A DNA stretch of 48,873 bases from SAR116 cluster bacterium AG-447-A06 (GCA_003212345.1 QCPZ01000011.1:1-48873); one strand, 5' to 3'; counted from the stretch's first letter, positions 25,058 through 35,538 are shown. The notes: generated by a model from the letters alone, not told the origin. A program made the numbers and translations.

Positions 25058-25577
25058 AGACCTTTAGGGCAATTAACGGCACATCTAACACTGCACGCCC
25101 ACCAAGCGCTGCCAATTCTATAACCACAACGCAGGCAGGAACCACCGCTTCGCAACTTCTCAATAGCGATTTTGCCGCCATCATTGTCCCGCCCGTGGCC
25201 ATTAGATCATCAACTAGCAAGACAGATCGACCAGCCACTGGGGCATCCGCCTGTATGGTCAATTCCGCGCTTCCATATTCAAGATCGTAACTCTCATGGA
25301 CCAAGTTTCCAGGCAGTTTGCCGGGCTTTCTGATCATCATCGATCCAATGCCGAGCCGTGCTGCAAGCGGGGTAGAAAACAGAAAGCCACGTGACTCTAT
25401 CCCGGCTACAAGGTCTAGTTCCAAGCCCGCAACCTGAGCTGCAAGTTGATCAATTGCACAGTTCATACCTTTGGCAGATGCTAGCAAGGGGCTGATATCA
25501 CGGAACAAAATTCCCGGCTCGGGGAAATCGCGGTAACTGGCGATATATTTGTCAAAGTCAATTGAATTACCTTGCAC
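25047..25577 (-). CDS. apt: Adenine phosphoribosyltransferase
   Basis: A 176-residue salvage enzyme that makes AMP from adenine and PRPP. The opening YRDFPEPGILFRDISPLL, the ESRGFLF adenine-site segment and the PRPP-binding motif VLLVDDLMATGGT (about residues 120-132) are all intact. The start appears to be GTG at 25577, since the next in-frame Met lies inside the conserved core. It overlaps the downstream nucleosidase gene by 11 bases, implying coupled translation and an adenine-recycling unit. Confidence 0.95.
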   Translation of the reverse strand: MQGNSIDFDKYIASYRDFPEPGILFRDISPLLASAKGMNCAIDQLAAQVAGLELDLVAGIESRGFLFSTPLAARLGIGSMMIRKPGKLPGNLVHESYDLEYGSAELTIQADAPVAGRSVLLVDDLMATGGTMMAAKSLLRSCEAVVPACVVVIELAALGGRAVLDVPLIALKVYDD

Positions 25578-25691
25578 TAGAACTTTTCCTTAAACCCACT
25601 AAAAATGCGAACAACAATGCTCAAAATACCTGTCATGTGATGTAACCTAACCTACTCACATCAAAAATCCAGTGCGAAGGCAAAAACGACT

Positions 25692-26960
25692 CTAATCCAA
25701 ATGTTCGATTGTGACATTCAGTTGTTTGATGGCGGTTTCAGGCATCAGCAAATAGCTGGCAAAAAACAAAAACGGCACAGGCGCATCCGGGGCGGCGGAA
25801 AGTCGAAGTTGACCGCCATGGTCCAAGAACTTATCTATAGCTGAAAACAGGCGTGGCCCTTCATTGGGAATATTTACGTTTATTCCTTGTTCAATTTTAA
25901 ATCGAATATCTTCAATCGCCGCAGTAACCGATTGCCCAGAGCGTTTTGCGTGTAGATCAAAAAGCCTCTCAAAAGTCCCGTAATCCCGAACACCCAGGCT
26001 CACCTTTGAAAGTGCAGCGTTGGACTGGAGAAAACTCGCAAAAAAACTTTGACCAGACTCTTCAGCAAATTTACCAGTGAAAACAGTGTTCATATCTTTC
26101 GAATGCATAAAATCCTCAAATAAAGGCAGTGGAATTTGAGCATTAAATTCTATATCCGTGCTGAAATGGTTTTTGATATCAACACGCCCACTCAATTCAG
26201 AGTGCATAACTGCACCATCTTCAATGAGCACATTTTCGATATCAACGGCAATTTCAAAATTTTGCAAGCCAAGCTTGGTGACCAATTCATCCCCAGCGAT
26301 TTTTTCAGCACTTCGAACCCTATTTTGATTATGCAATCGGCGGTGTTTGACCGAGGCCTCCCCTCGCACTCCAATTCGGTTAAAATAGCTGTTTCCCGAT
26401 GACAAGGTTGTCCGCCGAACGGGTGTCAGTTCCAAAGATTGAACGAAGATATTATATTCAGCGCCGTGTTCAATCGGTGCCGAAAAGTCAAAAATACCCA
26501 AGTAGGCATTATCTAACGCATGATCTAAGAGCGAGCCAATTTTCCCCGCAAGTAAATGGTCATATTTGTCCAAAGCAATATTGCGAACATTGATACTTCC
26601 CACTTTTACCTCGTCCACCGAGGAGACAAAGCCGTCAATTTTTAAGTTTTTTACTATTAATGTCTGGCCATCAGCTAAAAGGATTGTATCCAATAATATT
26701 GCATCAGCGTTCCAGTAACGTCTGTCGTTTTTGAAAACCTCAACGTCGGTGATTTGCATATGGAATGTTTCAGTATCAATTTTGCCACCACCGAAACGTA
26801 TTTCATACCCGTGCTCAAGCATGATTTGAGTTGCGGCATAAGTGACTGATGATAGAAGACATAGCAGAAAAAATAATGTTGAAATTATTATCATCCGTAG
26901 AGTGACTTTGGGAGATGCTATGGACAACTCTGATGTAAAGCCTCTCAGCTGTCGTAACAC
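25692..26960 (-). CDS. Unknown exported or membrane-anchored protein
   Basis: A 422-residue protein that I do not recognise. A strong hydrophobic segment at about residues 23-42 (MIIISTLFFLLCLLSSVTYA) is followed by a long beta-rich region without cysteines, in which hydrophobic and polar residues alternate; phrases such as LLDTILLADGQTLIVKNLKIDGF recall AsmA-like or lipid-transfer beta-groove proteins, but this is only a resemblance. Most of it would be periplasmic. GTG 26960 has an AAGGAA about 11 bases upstream and is preferred; ATG 26894 would leave a clean signal peptide and is a real alternative. It lies 114 bases upstream of apt and may be transcribed separately. Confidence 0.7.
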   Translation of the reverse strand: MLRQLRGFTSELSIASPKVTLRMIIISTLFFLLCLLSSVTYAATQIMLEHGYEIRFGGGKIDTETFHMQITDVEVFKNDRRYWNADAILLDTILLADGQTLIVKNLKIDGFVSSVDEVKVGSINVRNIALDKYDHLLAGKIGSLLDHALDNAYLGIFDFSAPIEHGAEYNIFVQSLELTPVRRTTLSSGNSYFNRIGVRGEASVKHRRLHNQNRVRSAEKIAGDELVTKLGLQNFEIAVDIENVLIEDGAVMHSELSGRVDIKNHFSTDIEFNAQIPLPLFEDFMHSKDMNTVFTGKFAEESGQSFFASFLQSNAALSKVSLGVRDYGTFERLFDLHAKRSGQSVTAAIEDIRFKIEQGINVNIPNEGPRLFSAIDKFLDHGGQLRLSAAPDAPVPFLFFASYLLMPETAIKQLNVTIEHLD

Positions 26961-27159
26961 TGTTCTAATTTCCTTTCATTGTGCCTTTCATCATTTATCT
27001 AAATTTCATCAGAAAAAAGGAAAAAAAGTGGCACCCTCCAAACCCACTATCGCCATTGGCCTTTCACGGGCATTTTGCGTTTTAAGCCAATTGCCGTTTT
27101 TACCAACTCGCGCTAGATTGGCATAAAGCCGCTCACCAGCCAACCTTGAGGCACCATTT

Positions 27160-28005
27160 ATGTTTTTCTTTCCCCTTTTTGATGAAAACTCCACTAGCCG
27201 GCGCCCAATTGTTGTATGGATCATGATGGCCGCCTGCATTATGGTGTTTCTCTGGCAGCAATCACTTGATGCTGTCTCAGCACGCCTCGCTTTTTATCAA
27301 CTTGGATTTGTTCCCACCATTGTGTTTCAGGGCGATACTCTACCCACCAAACTAATTCTTGTGCCAGCATGGACAACAATTATCACATCAATGTTTTTGC
27401 ATGGAGGATGGTTACACATCGGTGGCAATATGCTTTATTTGTGGATTTTTGGTGACAATGTCGAAGATGCAATGGGACGATTTCGATTTATTCTGTTCTA
27501 CCTTTTATGCGGTGTTATTGCCGCCCTGGCACAGACCGCAATCAACCCATCATCGTCCATTCCAATGGTAGGAGCTTCTGGCGGAATTGCCGGAGTTCTC
27601 GGTGCCTACTTGATGCTACATCCAAAGGCTGCCGTGCGATGCCTTATGGTTATTATCTTCTTTTTTCGTTTTATCAATTTGCCGGCATGGCTAGTTCTCG
27701 GTGGATGGATCGGCCTGCAGTTTGCCGCTGCACCTCAAGCCTTTCAGGGGACTGGGGGCGGCGTAGCCTACATGGCACATATAGGCGGTTTTATGGCAGG
27801 CGTTGCGTTAATACCATTTTTTAAAAAACCCTACATATCCCTGTTTGATCGCGGGCAACCGCCAAAAACATGGTCAGGTAAGCCCATCAGTTTTTCAGAG
27901 GTTAAGCAGGAAGCACGCAAACGTTTCCAACGTTCAGCACAGCAAACGGCGCGCAGTTCTTTTCCCCATTCAAATCAGAGACCATCAAAAGGCCCTTGGG
28001 GATGA
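27160..28005 (+). CDS. Rhomboid-family intramembrane serine protease
   Basis: A 281-residue polytopic membrane protein. The rhomboid hallmarks are intact: HGGWLHIGGN with His86 and Asn90 on helix 2, the catalytic Ser140 in GASGGIAG, and the catalytic His207 in AHIGGFMAG. Six hydrophobic helices fall between about residues 15 and 220. The C-terminal ~55 residues are basic and hydrophilic, probably cytoplasmic. Rhomboids cleave single-pass membrane proteins; the target here is unknown. It converges with the CinA-type gene 18 bases away. Confidence 0.95.
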   Translation: MFFFPLFDENSTSRRPIVVWIMMAACIMVFLWQQSLDAVSARLAFYQLGFVPTIVFQGDTLPTKLILVPAWTTIITSMFLHGGWLHIGGNMLYLWIFGDNVEDAMGRFRFILFYLLCGVIAALAQTAINPSSSIPMVGASGGIAGVLGAYLMLHPKAAVRCLMVIIFFFRFINLPAWLVLGGWIGLQFAAAPQAFQGTGGGVAYMAHIGGFMAGVALIPFFKKPYISLFDRGQPPKTWSGKPISFSEVKQEARKRFQRSAQQTARSSFPHSNQRPSKGPWG

Positions 28006-28023
28006 TACCAAGCAGCGGGCACT

Positions 28024-28818
28024 CTATTTAACGAGTGTACCATCAGCATTAACTATATTAGCCTCGGCGCCAAAGGCTCGCACTCTTCTCTCAACCATGG
28101 TGGCCGCCTTGGTGGTAAGTTTAACATCAAGCCCACTTACAACAACTGCGGTTCCAAAATGGCCCGGCTTCATGTAGGGATAGCTTCCAATACTGACACC
28201 ATGGTATTGGGTATCAACATCGGCAAGGATTGATGCGATATTGCCCTCACCGGTAGAGCATTGAACAGTGATACGTGTCATCACAACGCCACCGGGCAAT
28301 TTACCTTTTATACCCTCGAACATAGCTTGCAGAATTAATGGCACACCCGGCAAAACATAAACATTGCCAATAATAAAGCCAGGCGCGGCCGAGAGAGGGT
28401 TATCAATCAACGTTGCTGTATCCGGAATATTTGCCATTTTTTGCCGGGCTTCATTAAATTCTAGATCCGTATTCTTATAATGGGCAATCAGTCGTCGTTC
28501 AGCTTCAGGGTGCCGGATAACTGGAACATTGAAGGCGGCCGCCACTGCGTCTGTGGTAATATCATCGTGTGTCGGACCAATGCCGCCGCTAGTGAAGACA
28601 AGGTCATAGGCATTAGAAAGGGTTTTCACCGTATTGATAATAATAGATTTTTTATCAGCGATTACCCGCGCTTCTGCTAGTTGAACACCCATCGCACTTA
28701 GCTGATCCGCGAGCCAGCCAATATTTTTATCTTTGGTACGACCTGAGAGGATCTCATCGCCAATAACAATAATAGCGGCGGTTGGAGTTACTTCGAAGTT
28801 TGAAGGGGAGGAAGACAT
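28024..28818 (-). CDS. CinA-type molybdopterin-binding domain protein
   Basis: A ~264-residue protein consisting of the MoCF-biosynthesis/CinA N-terminal domain only. The opening IIVIGDEILSGRTKDKN, the TSGGIGPTHDDITTDAVA segment and NIPDTATLIDNP are diagnostic. Full-length CinA also has a C-terminal nicotinamide-nucleotide deamidase domain, which is missing here, as in many alphaproteobacterial stand-alone members. A function in NAD-precursor repair is possible but not shown. ATG 28818 was chosen with AAGG 9 bases upstream; the frame stays open 34 codons further up without family similarity. Confidence 0.9.
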   Translation of the reverse strand: MSSSPSNFEVTPTAAIIVIGDEILSGRTKDKNIGWLADQLSAMGVQLAEARVIADKKSIIINTVKTLSNAYDLVFTSGGIGPTHDDITTDAVAAAFNVPVIRHPEAERRLIAHYKNTDLEFNEARQKMANIPDTATLIDNPLSAAPGFIIGNVYVLPGVPLILQAMFEGIKGKLPGGVVMTRITVQCSTGEGNIASILADVDTQYHGVSIGSYPYMKPGHFGTAVVVSGLDVKLTTKAATMVERRVRAFGAEANIVNADGTLVK

Positions 28819-29033
28819 ATCAAATAACCTTAAACAAGCGGTTTGAATATTGTCCGCAATTTGCTCATATATGCTGAAACTGTCAAATGGTTCAGTGGGC
28901 AAAATAACCAATGCCCACATTAATTAGAGTTTATGGGTTTCCCAAATAATAAAATATGCTATTCCAAGCGCAAAAGAAACACTCTCACCCACTCTTAGTC
29001 AATTGATTGCTCACAACTTCAAGAGAGATCTCA

Positions 29034-29822
29034 ATGCGCAGCGAAACAGTAATTAAACATGGTCCTGAAGGATTTGCAGGAATGCGTGAAGCCGGCCATC
29101 TTGCCGCTGCAGTTTTAGACATGATCACGCCGCATGTAGCTGCTGGGGTTAGCACCGATTATCTAAACCGCCTGTGTCACGACTTCATAGTAGCAAATGA
29201 CGCCATCCCGGCTCCATTAAATTACCGAGGTTTTCCGAAGTCTACTTGTATCTCACTAAATCATGTTGTGTGTCATGGCATTCCCGGAAAAAAAACACTT
29301 CGGGATGGTGATATTTTAAATATTGATATCACGGTTATTCTTGGTGGCTGGTATGGTGATACATCACGCATGTTTTATGTTGGCACTCCATCCATAAAGG
29401 CGCAAAGGCTAACCGAAGTAACATATGGTTGTTTGATGCGCGGCATAGAAGCAGCAAAGCCGGGCAATACCCTTGGTGATATTGGTCATGCCATTCAATC
29501 ATATGCAGAGTCATACCGCTATTCAGTTGTTCGCGACTTCACCGGCCATGGGCTTGGTCAGGTATTTCACACAGCCCCGACCGTTCTGCATTATGGCGAA
29601 CCAAGCAGCGGAATGGCCCTAGAACCAGGAATGATCTTTACCATCGAACCAATGATCAACGCTGGACGAGCCGAAACCAAAATCCTTACCGATGGCTGGA
29701 CCGCCGTAACCCGAGACAAAAGCCTATCAGCACAGTTTGAACATTCAATCGGCATTACCGACGGCGAGGCAGAAATATTTACCCTATCACCAGCAGGTTT
29801 CGATATGCCGCCTTATAGCTAA
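29034..29822 (+). CDS. map: Type I methionine aminopeptidase
   Basis: A 262-residue metalloprotease that removes the initiator methionine from nascent proteins. All five metal ligands are present: Asp98, Asp109, His172, Glu205 and Glu236, within NIDITVILGGWYGDTSR, FTGHGLGQVFH, FTIEPM and SAQFEHSIG. There is no N-terminal zinc-finger extension, so it is the bacterial type Ia. ATG 29034 has an AGAGAGAT upstream; an in-frame start at 29007 would add 9 residues. Length is normal. Confidence 0.96.
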   Translation: MRSETVIKHGPEGFAGMREAGHLAAAVLDMITPHVAAGVSTDYLNRLCHDFIVANDAIPAPLNYRGFPKSTCISLNHVVCHGIPGKKTLRDGDILNIDITVILGGWYGDTSRMFYVGTPSIKAQRLTEVTYGCLMRGIEAAKPGNTLGDIGHAIQSYAESYRYSVVRDFTGHGLGQVFHTAPTVLHYGEPSSGMALEPGMIFTIEPMINAGRAETKILTDGWTAVTRDKSLSAQFEHSIGITDGEAEIFTLSPAGFDMPPYS

Positions 29823-29873
29823 CCTGTCCCGACTCATCATTTTCTACTAGATACATCTGTTCTGTTTCCTTTA

Positions 29874-30068
29874 TTAGCCCCCATTTTTATTATCAAACAT
29901 TTTTTGTTTTGCCTTGCGCGTCAATTCACCTGCCCTTCTGCTTGCGCGCAGCAATGATGGCCGTGCTTGCTGTAAGGCTTTGCCAGCCACCTCACCAGCT
30001 TTTTTTTGTACTGCAGAATTTTGAGCAGCCCGTATTAACACCCCAAAAATAAAACGACGAAACAGCAT
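29874..30068 (-). CDS. Small basic conserved-type hypothetical protein
   Basis: A 64-residue protein with an N-terminal amphipathic/hydrophobic part MLFRRFIFGVLIRAAQ and a Lys, Arg and Ala-rich helical remainder ending NKNGG. No cysteines. I do not recognise a named family, though short proteins of this type occur in Alphaproteobacteria. ATG 30068 is preferred because a GGAGA lies 8-9 bases upstream; a start at 30095 would add 9 residues. It converges with map 51 bases away. The net positive charge could favour membrane surface or nucleic-acid contact. Confidence 0.55.
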   Translation of the reverse strand: MLFRRFIFGVLIRAAQNSAVQKKAGEVAGKALQQARPSLLRASRRAGELTRKAKQKMFDNKNGG

Positions 30069-30174
30069 GTAGATGTCTCCAGCCAAAATAGGCACAATAG
30101 CTTGTTATGCACTGGCTTTTTGCGTATTCGAATGGTACAACCTAGCCCCATTTTAAGCAAAAGGAATTTGAATT

Positions 30175-31467
30175 ATGATTTCGCGATATTCCCGCCCAGA
30201 AATGAGCTCTATCTGGTCCGAGGAAAGCAAATTCCAAATTTGGTTTGAAATTGAAGCACACGCTTGTGATGCACAGGCCAAATTAGGTGTCATACCCTCG
30301 TCAGCTGCCGCGACAGTCTGGAAAAAAGGCGCCTTTGAGATTGACCGTATTAACGAGATTGAACGCGAGACCAAGCATGACGTTATCGCCTTTCTAACTA
30401 ATCTGGCAGAGCATATTGGTGAGGACGCACGTTTTGTTCACCAAGGAATGACATCATCAGACATTCTTGACACAACATTATCAGTCCAAATGGCACGAGC
30501 CTCAGATTTGTTAATTGATGGCATCGACCGGCTCCTCGCCGGGCTAAAAAAGCGTGCGATGGAACATAAACGCACGCCAACCATTGGCCGCAGTCATGGC
30601 ATCCACGCTGAACCAGTTACTTTCGGCCTTAAACTTGCCAGCTTTTATGCGGAATTTAACCGCTGCCGTGATCGGCTTGTTTCTGCCCGGCGAGAGATCG
30701 CCACCTGCGCAATTTCTGGAGCAGTTGGCACTTTTGCGCATATTGATCCATCGGTTGAAGCACATGTAGCTGCCAAAATGGGCCTAACAATTGAGCCCGT
30801 GTCTACCCAAGTGATCCCTCGCGACCGGCACGCAATGTTTTTTGCCACCCTTGGGGTGATCGCAAGTTCAGTTGAAAGACTTGCAACCGAAATTCGACAT
30901 CTGCAGCGTACAGAAGTCCGCGAAGCAGAAGAGTTCTTTTCCGCAGGGCAGAAAGGATCATCTGCAATGCCGCATAAGCGTAATCCGGTTTTGACTGAAA
31001 ACCTGACAGGTATTGCCCGCATTGTCAGAGCAGCAGTGGTACCGGCACTTGAAAATGTGGCTTTATGGCATGAGCGTGATATTTCGCATTCATCGGTGGA
31101 GCGTGTGTTTGGCCCGGACACCACAATTGGGTTAGATTTTGCCCTTCACCGCCTCGCCGGGGTAATTGAAAATCTGCTGATTTATCCAGAGGCGATGCAG
31201 GCGAATCTCGACAAACTTGGCGGCTTAGTTCATTCGCAGCAAGTAATGCTAGCACTTACTCAAAAAGGGGTCAGCCGCGAGGACGCTTATGTCTTTGTTC
31301 AGCGCAATGCGATGAAAATCTGGGCAGAAGGCGGCAGCTATCTTGATAAACTAAAAACCGACAGCGATGTGGCCGCAAAACTTAGCCATAACGAACTTGA
31401 CGCGCTTTTCGATCTCGACCAGCATTTTCACCACGTCGACACAATTTTTGAGCGCGTTTTTGGCTAG
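30175..31467 (+). CDS. purB: Adenylosuccinate lyase
   Basis: A 430-residue enzyme that releases fumarate from SAICAR and from adenylosuccinate in AMP synthesis. The superfamily signature GSSAMPHKRNP is at about residues 261-271, and HQGMTSSDILDTTLS and RSHGIHAEP carry the other active-site residues. Length is normal for the short bacterial form. An AAAAGGAATTTGAATT leader supplies the ribosome binding site. It opens a plus-strand run purB-purC-purS-purQ-purL that covers the middle and later steps of purine synthesis. Confidence 0.97.
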   Translation: MISRYSRPEMSSIWSEESKFQIWFEIEAHACDAQAKLGVIPSSAAATVWKKGAFEIDRINEIERETKHDVIAFLTNLAEHIGEDARFVHQGMTSSDILDTTLSVQMARASDLLIDGIDRLLAGLKKRAMEHKRTPTIGRSHGIHAEPVTFGLKLASFYAEFNRCRDRLVSARREIATCAISGAVGTFAHIDPSVEAHVAAKMGLTIEPVSTQVIPRDRHAMFFATLGVIASSVERLATEIRHLQRTEVREAEEFFSAGQKGSSAMPHKRNPVLTENLTGIARIVRAAVVPALENVALWHERDISHSSVERVFGPDTTIGLDFALHRLAGVIENLLIYPEAMQANLDKLGGLVHSQQVMLALTQKGVSREDAYVFVQRNAMKIWAEGGSYLDKLKTDSDVAAKLSHNELDALFDLDQHFHHVDTIFERVFG

Positions 31468-31515
31468 CTCATTCCAACCTGACCGTGATCCGCGCTTACC
31501 ACAGGGTTTGACAGC

Positions 31516-32250
31516 ATGAAAAAGAAAAAACCGCTTTATGAAGGCAAGGCCAAAGTCATTTTTAATGGGCCAGAAGCTGATACGCTTGTTCAGTATTTCA
31601 AGGATGATGCCACTGCTTTCAACGCTCAAAAAAAAGATGTGATCACGGGCAAAGGCATTCTGAATAACTACATCAGCGAACATATTATGCTGGCGATTCG
31701 CGAACTTGGCATTCCAAATCACTTTATCAGCCGCATCAGTGATCGCGAGCAGCTGATCCATAAGCTAGAGATAATTCCAGTAGAAGTGGTGGTTCGCAAT
31801 GTTGCCGCCGGGTCTATTTGCTCCCGCCTTGGCCTTGAGGAAGGCGCGATGCTCAATAATACACTGGTCGAATTCTGTTTGAAGAATGACAGCCTCGGCG
31901 ACCCCATCGTTGCACCAGAACATATTTTCACCTTTGGCTGGGCAACACCGGATGAGCTTGAAACCATTGTCGAGGATACCTTGCGAATTAATGATTTTCT
32001 AACCGGCCTATTCCTCGGGATTGGTGTCAGATTGATTGATTTCAAACTTGAGTTTGGGCGTTACGGGACCGACGCTGCGGCTGAAATAATGCTTGCCGAT
32101 GAAATCAGCCCTGATAATTGCCGGCTATGGGACGTAAAGACTAACGAAAAAATGGACAAGGACAGGTTCCGGCGTGATCTGGGTGGACTGCTTGAAGCCT
32201 ATCAGGAAATTGCGCGGCGCCTTGGGGTAAAAATACCGCAGGTTGACTAG
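31516..32250 (+). CDS. purC: Phosphoribosylaminoimidazole-succinocarboxamide synthase
   Basis: A 244-residue SAICAR synthase that joins aspartate to CAIR with ATP. The family segments [11 protein letters not shown] at the N-terminus, [29 protein letters not shown] and [10 protein letters not shown] are all present, and the length matches the bacterial form. It lies 48 bases after purB and 74 bases before purS. A weak ACAGC/GCTGT stem near 32251-32274 in that gap is noted but not considered a terminator. Confidence 0.97.
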   Translation: MKKKKPLYEGKAKVIFNGPEADTLVQYFKDDATAFNAQKKDVITGKGILNNYISEHIMLAIRELGIPNHFISRISDREQLIHKLEIIPVEVVVRNVAAGSICSRLGLEEGAMLNNTLVEFCLKNDSLGDPIVAPEHIFTFGWATPDELETIVEDTLRINDFLTGLFLGIGVRLIDFKLEFGRYGTDAAAEIMLADEISPDNCRLWDVKTNEKMDKDRFRRDLGGLLEAYQEIARRLGVKIPQVD

Positions 32251-32324
32251 ACAGCAGGTCGATTGACGCTGTAGCTGTTTTGTTATCCGTGCATTAAAAG
32301 ACAAACAAAATAAAGGGTCTAAAG

Positions 32325-32573
32325 ATGCAAGCTATTGTAAATGTTATATTAAAAGATGGTGTTCTTGATCCGCAAGGACGGGCAATTTCGCATTCGCTAA
32401 ACGATCTTGGATTTAACGAGGTCAGCGATGTACGGGTTGGCAAACAAATCTTGCTTGAAATTGATGAAAATGACCCGGCCCGGCTTCGCCAGCGCGTTGC
32501 TCGAATGTGCGAGACATTATTGGCAAACACCGTGATCGAGGATTATTCAATCGTTGTCGCTAACGAAAAGTGA
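32325..32573 (+). CDS. purS: FGAM synthase PurS subunit
   Basis: An 82-residue structural subunit that links PurQ and PurL in the three-part formylglycinamidine ribonucleotide synthase found in Alphaproteobacteria, Gram-positives and archaea. The stretches LKDGVLDPQGRAI and GFNEVSDVRVGKQI are diagnostic. An AAAGGGTCT sequence lies upstream. Its stop overlaps a GTG that could start a longer purQ, and the purS-purQ-purL order is standard. Confidence 0.96.
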   Translation: MQAIVNVILKDGVLDPQGRAISHSLNDLGFNEVSDVRVGKQILLEIDENDPARLRQRVARMCETLLANTVIEDYSIVVANEK

Positions 32574-32626
32574 GAGCCCCAAAAACAGCGCCTTATCATC
32601 CCACAACCAGTAATGCGAAACAGACC

Positions 32627-33331
32627 ATGACCCTTTCAGCCTTGCGTGTAGCCATCATCGTTTTCCCCGGATCTAACTGTGATCGGGACATGATGGTTGC
32701 CATTGAGCAGTTGACATCTCGTCGCCCCGCACTTGTCTGGCACAAAGAAGCCAGTTTAGATGCTGCTGATCTTGTTATAATTCCAGGTGGATTTTCCTTT
32801 GGTGACTATCTGCGCTGCGGTGCGCTTGCAGGCCGATCCCCCATCATGAATGCGGTGCTGGATCATGCCGCACGGGGCGGGGCCGTTATGGGCATTTGCA
32901 ACGGGTTCCAGGTCTTAACAGAAACCGGTATGGTACCGGGTGTTCTGATTCGCAATGCCGAATTAAAATTTGCCTGTCGGAATGTCGGGTTACAAGTGTG
33001 CGAAACACTGGCATCGCCATTCACGTCCGAATTGGCAACCAACAAGAATTTGATCCTTCCGATTGCCCATAACGAAGGTAATTACTTTGCCGAACCAGAC
33101 GAGCTTGACCAGTTGGAGGGTGAAGGACAAGTTGCCTTCCGATACACCGATAGCAGTGCAATCGGGCCACCAAATCCGAATGGAGCAGCCCGTGATATTG
33201 CTGGTGTCATTTCCAGCAATGGACGGGTAATTGGCATGATGCCTCATCCTGAACGTGCCATGTCAGATTTGCATGGTGGCAACGATGGAGCTTATTTTCT
33301 GTTAAAATCGCTTGAGGCGTTAGTATCATGA
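32627..33331 (+). CDS. purQ: FGAM synthase glutaminase subunit
   Basis: A 234-residue class I glutaminase that delivers ammonia to PurL. The catalytic triad is Cys91 in GICNGFQVL, His207 and Glu209 in MPHPERAMS, and the conserved FPGSNCDRD opens the domain. ATG 32627 fits the family start. An in-frame GTG at 32570 overlaps the purS stop (GTGA) and would add 19 residues; this coupled start cannot be ruled out because neither site has a strong Shine-Dalgarno. The stop overlaps the purL start as ATGA. Confidence 0.96.
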   Translation: MTLSALRVAIIVFPGSNCDRDMMVAIEQLTSRRPALVWHKEASLDAADLVIIPGGFSFGDYLRCGALAGRSPIMNAVLDHAARGGAVMGICNGFQVLTETGMVPGVLIRNAELKFACRNVGLQVCETLASPFTSELATNKNLILPIAHNEGNYFAEPDELDQLEGEGQVAFRYTDSSAIGPPNPNGAARDIAGVISSNGRVIGMMPHPERAMSDLHGGNDGAYFLLKSLEALVS

Positions 33332-35538
33332 CCCCAACATCAGATAAAATGACTTTTAAGAATGCTACTGCGATGGGGTTGTCCCGCGATGAGTGGAACC
33401 TGATTACCCAACGTCTTGGTCGTGTTCCAAACCTTTGCGAACTTGGCATATTTTCCGCAATGTGGTCCGAACACTGCTCATACAAATCATCAAAAAAATG
33501 GCTAAAAACTCTGCCAATTGATGGCCCTCAAGTGATTGAGGGACCCGGCGAAAATGCGGGGGCTGTCGATATTGGTGACGGGCTTGCCGCGATCTTCAAA
33601 ATTGAAAGCCATAATCACCCCTCATTTATCGAACCCTATCAGGGGGCTGCAACGGGCGTTGGCGGTATCTTGCGCGATGTTTTTACCATGGGTGCACGTC
33701 CTGTTGCGCTTTTGAACGCGCTTCGCTTCGGTGAGGCCAATAATGACAGAACTCGTCACCTTGTTGGTGGTGTCGTGTCAGGCATTGGCGGTTATGGCAA
33801 TTGCATTGGCATTCCAACTGTTGGGGGCGAAGTCAATTTTGACAAGTCCTATAATGGTAATATTCTTGTGAATGCGATGGCTGTTGGCATAGCAAACAGT
33901 GACCGCATTTTCCGGTCAGCCGCCACTGGTCCAGGAAATCCCGTGATTTATGTTGGGGCAAAAACCGGGCGCGATGGCATTCATGGTGCCACCATGGCAT
34001 CGGCAGAGTTTTCTGATGAAACCGAGAGTAAGCGACCAACCGTCCAGGTTGGTGACCCATTCACCGGAAAACTGCTTATGGAGGCCTGTCTTGAATTGAT
34101 GGCCTCTGACTCCGTCCTGTCGATTCAGGATATGGGCGCTGCTGGGCTTACCTCATCATCGGTTGAGATGGCCTCAAAAGGCGGGCTAGGCATGGAAATT
34201 GACCTTGATCTGGTGCCAGCACGTGAGGGTAACATGTCAGCTTATGAATTGATGCTATCAGAATCACAAGAACGCATGCTGATGGTGTTGAAGCCTGATG
34301 CAACCGAAACAGCTCGGGCCGTTTTCAATAAATGGGATCTTGATTTTATGCCAATTGGCCAGGTGACAGAAACCGGCCGACTTGTCCTTTTGAAAGATGG
34401 CGAAACCGCTTGTGACATTCCCATTGGCCCACTGGTTGATGATGCACCTGAATATGATCGCCCGCATGATGAAACCCCGCCCCGCCCGCAGCTTGCCAGC
34501 GCCAATATTGTCACTGACAGTCCGATTAGCCTGGTGTTAAAATCAATGCTTAGTCATGTTGATCTGGCCAGCCGCCGTTGGATTTATGAACAATACGACA
34601 GTCAGGTTATGGCCGACACCATGGCTGGGCCCGGCGGAGATGCAGCGTTAGTTCGGGTACATGGGAGCAACCGCGGCCTTGCAATCAGCACCGATTGCAC
34701 GCCCCGTTATGTCGAAGCAGATCCAAAAACCGGTGGCGCACAAGCCGTTGCCGAGGCCTATCGAAATTTATCAGCAATTGGCGCAACTCCACTTGCAATT
34801 ACCAATAATCTGAATTTTGGCAACCCTGAAAAACCCGAAATCATGACCCAGCTCGTTGAGGCTGTAACTGGAATGGGCGATGCTGCCCGTTTCCTAGATA
34901 CGCCAGTCGTTTCTGGCAATGTATCCCTATATAATGAAACGGATAGCAATGCCATCCAGCCCTGTCCGGTAATTGGCATGGTTGGGGTTATTGAAAATGT
35001 TGAGACGGCTGTTGGCAATGGCTTTATCGCCGCTGGTAACCATATTTTAGTTATTGGTCAGGGTAATGACACAATTGATGGCTGGCTTGGTGCATCAATT
35101 TACCAGCAGCATTTTGGCGATAATATAATCTACAAACCGCCACCAATAAACCTTGCAGCTGAACGGACACACAGCAGCTTTGTGCGTCAGCAAATCCTCG
35201 CTGGCAAGATTAATGCCGCGCATGATATCAGTGATGGTGGCTTGGCAGTTGCGATCGCTGAAATGGCCATGAAATCAGGGCTTGGCGCCAGCATTGAGAC
35301 CCCAGACTCGAGTCTCCTTCATGGTTGGGCTTTTGGCGAGGACCAGGCACGTTTTGTTGTCAGCACGGCTTATGACGCCGCTTTGATCGCGGCCGCAAAA
35401 GATGCTGGCATTGAAATCACAAAGATTGGTATGGTTATCGAGGATAGCGAATTGAAATTTGGTGATGGTGACACTATATCCATTGAAGAGATTATCGGCG
35501 TCTTTGAGAGCTGTATTCCATCACTGATGGCTGGCTAA
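33328..35538 (+). CDS. purL: FGAM synthase large subunit
   Basis: A 736-residue ATP-dependent synthase, the short PurL that works with PurS and PurQ. The [16 protein letters not shown] motif with His49, the nucleotide and Mg segment [21 protein letters not shown], and the repeated AIRS-like halves (second half from about residue 410) are present. Length is typical of small PurL and it lacks the fused glutaminase of the gammaproteobacterial enzyme. It overlaps purQ by four bases. bolA follows after 53 bases. Confidence 0.98.
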   Translation: MTPTSDKMTFKNATAMGLSRDEWNLITQRLGRVPNLCELGIFSAMWSEHCSYKSSKKWLKTLPIDGPQVIEGPGENAGAVDIGDGLAAIFKIESHNHPSFIEPYQGAATGVGGILRDVFTMGARPVALLNALRFGEANNDRTRHLVGGVVSGIGGYGNCIGIPTVGGEVNFDKSYNGNILVNAMAVGIANSDRIFRSAATGPGNPVIYVGAKTGRDGIHGATMASAEFSDETESKRPTVQVGDPFTGKLLMEACLELMASDSVLSIQDMGAAGLTSSSVEMASKGGLGMEIDLDLVPAREGNMSAYELMLSESQERMLMVLKPDATETARAVFNKWDLDFMPIGQVTETGRLVLLKDGETACDIPIGPLVDDAPEYDRPHDETPPRPQLASANIVTDSPISLVLKSMLSHVDLASRRWIYEQYDSQVMADTMAGPGGDAALVRVHGSNRGLAISTDCTPRYVEADPKTGGAQAVAEAYRNLSAIGATPLAITNNLNFGNPEKPEIMTQLVEAVTGMGDAARFLDTPVVSGNVSLYNETDSNAIQPCPVIGMVGVIENVETAVGNGFIAAGNHILVIGQGNDTIDGWLGASIYQQHFGDNIIYKPPPINLAAERTHSSFVRQQILAGKINAAHDISDGGLAVAIAEMAMKSGLGASIETPDSSLLHGWAFGEDQARFVVSTAYDAALIAAAKDAGIEITKIGMVIEDSELKFGDGDTISIEEIIGVFESCIPSLMAG

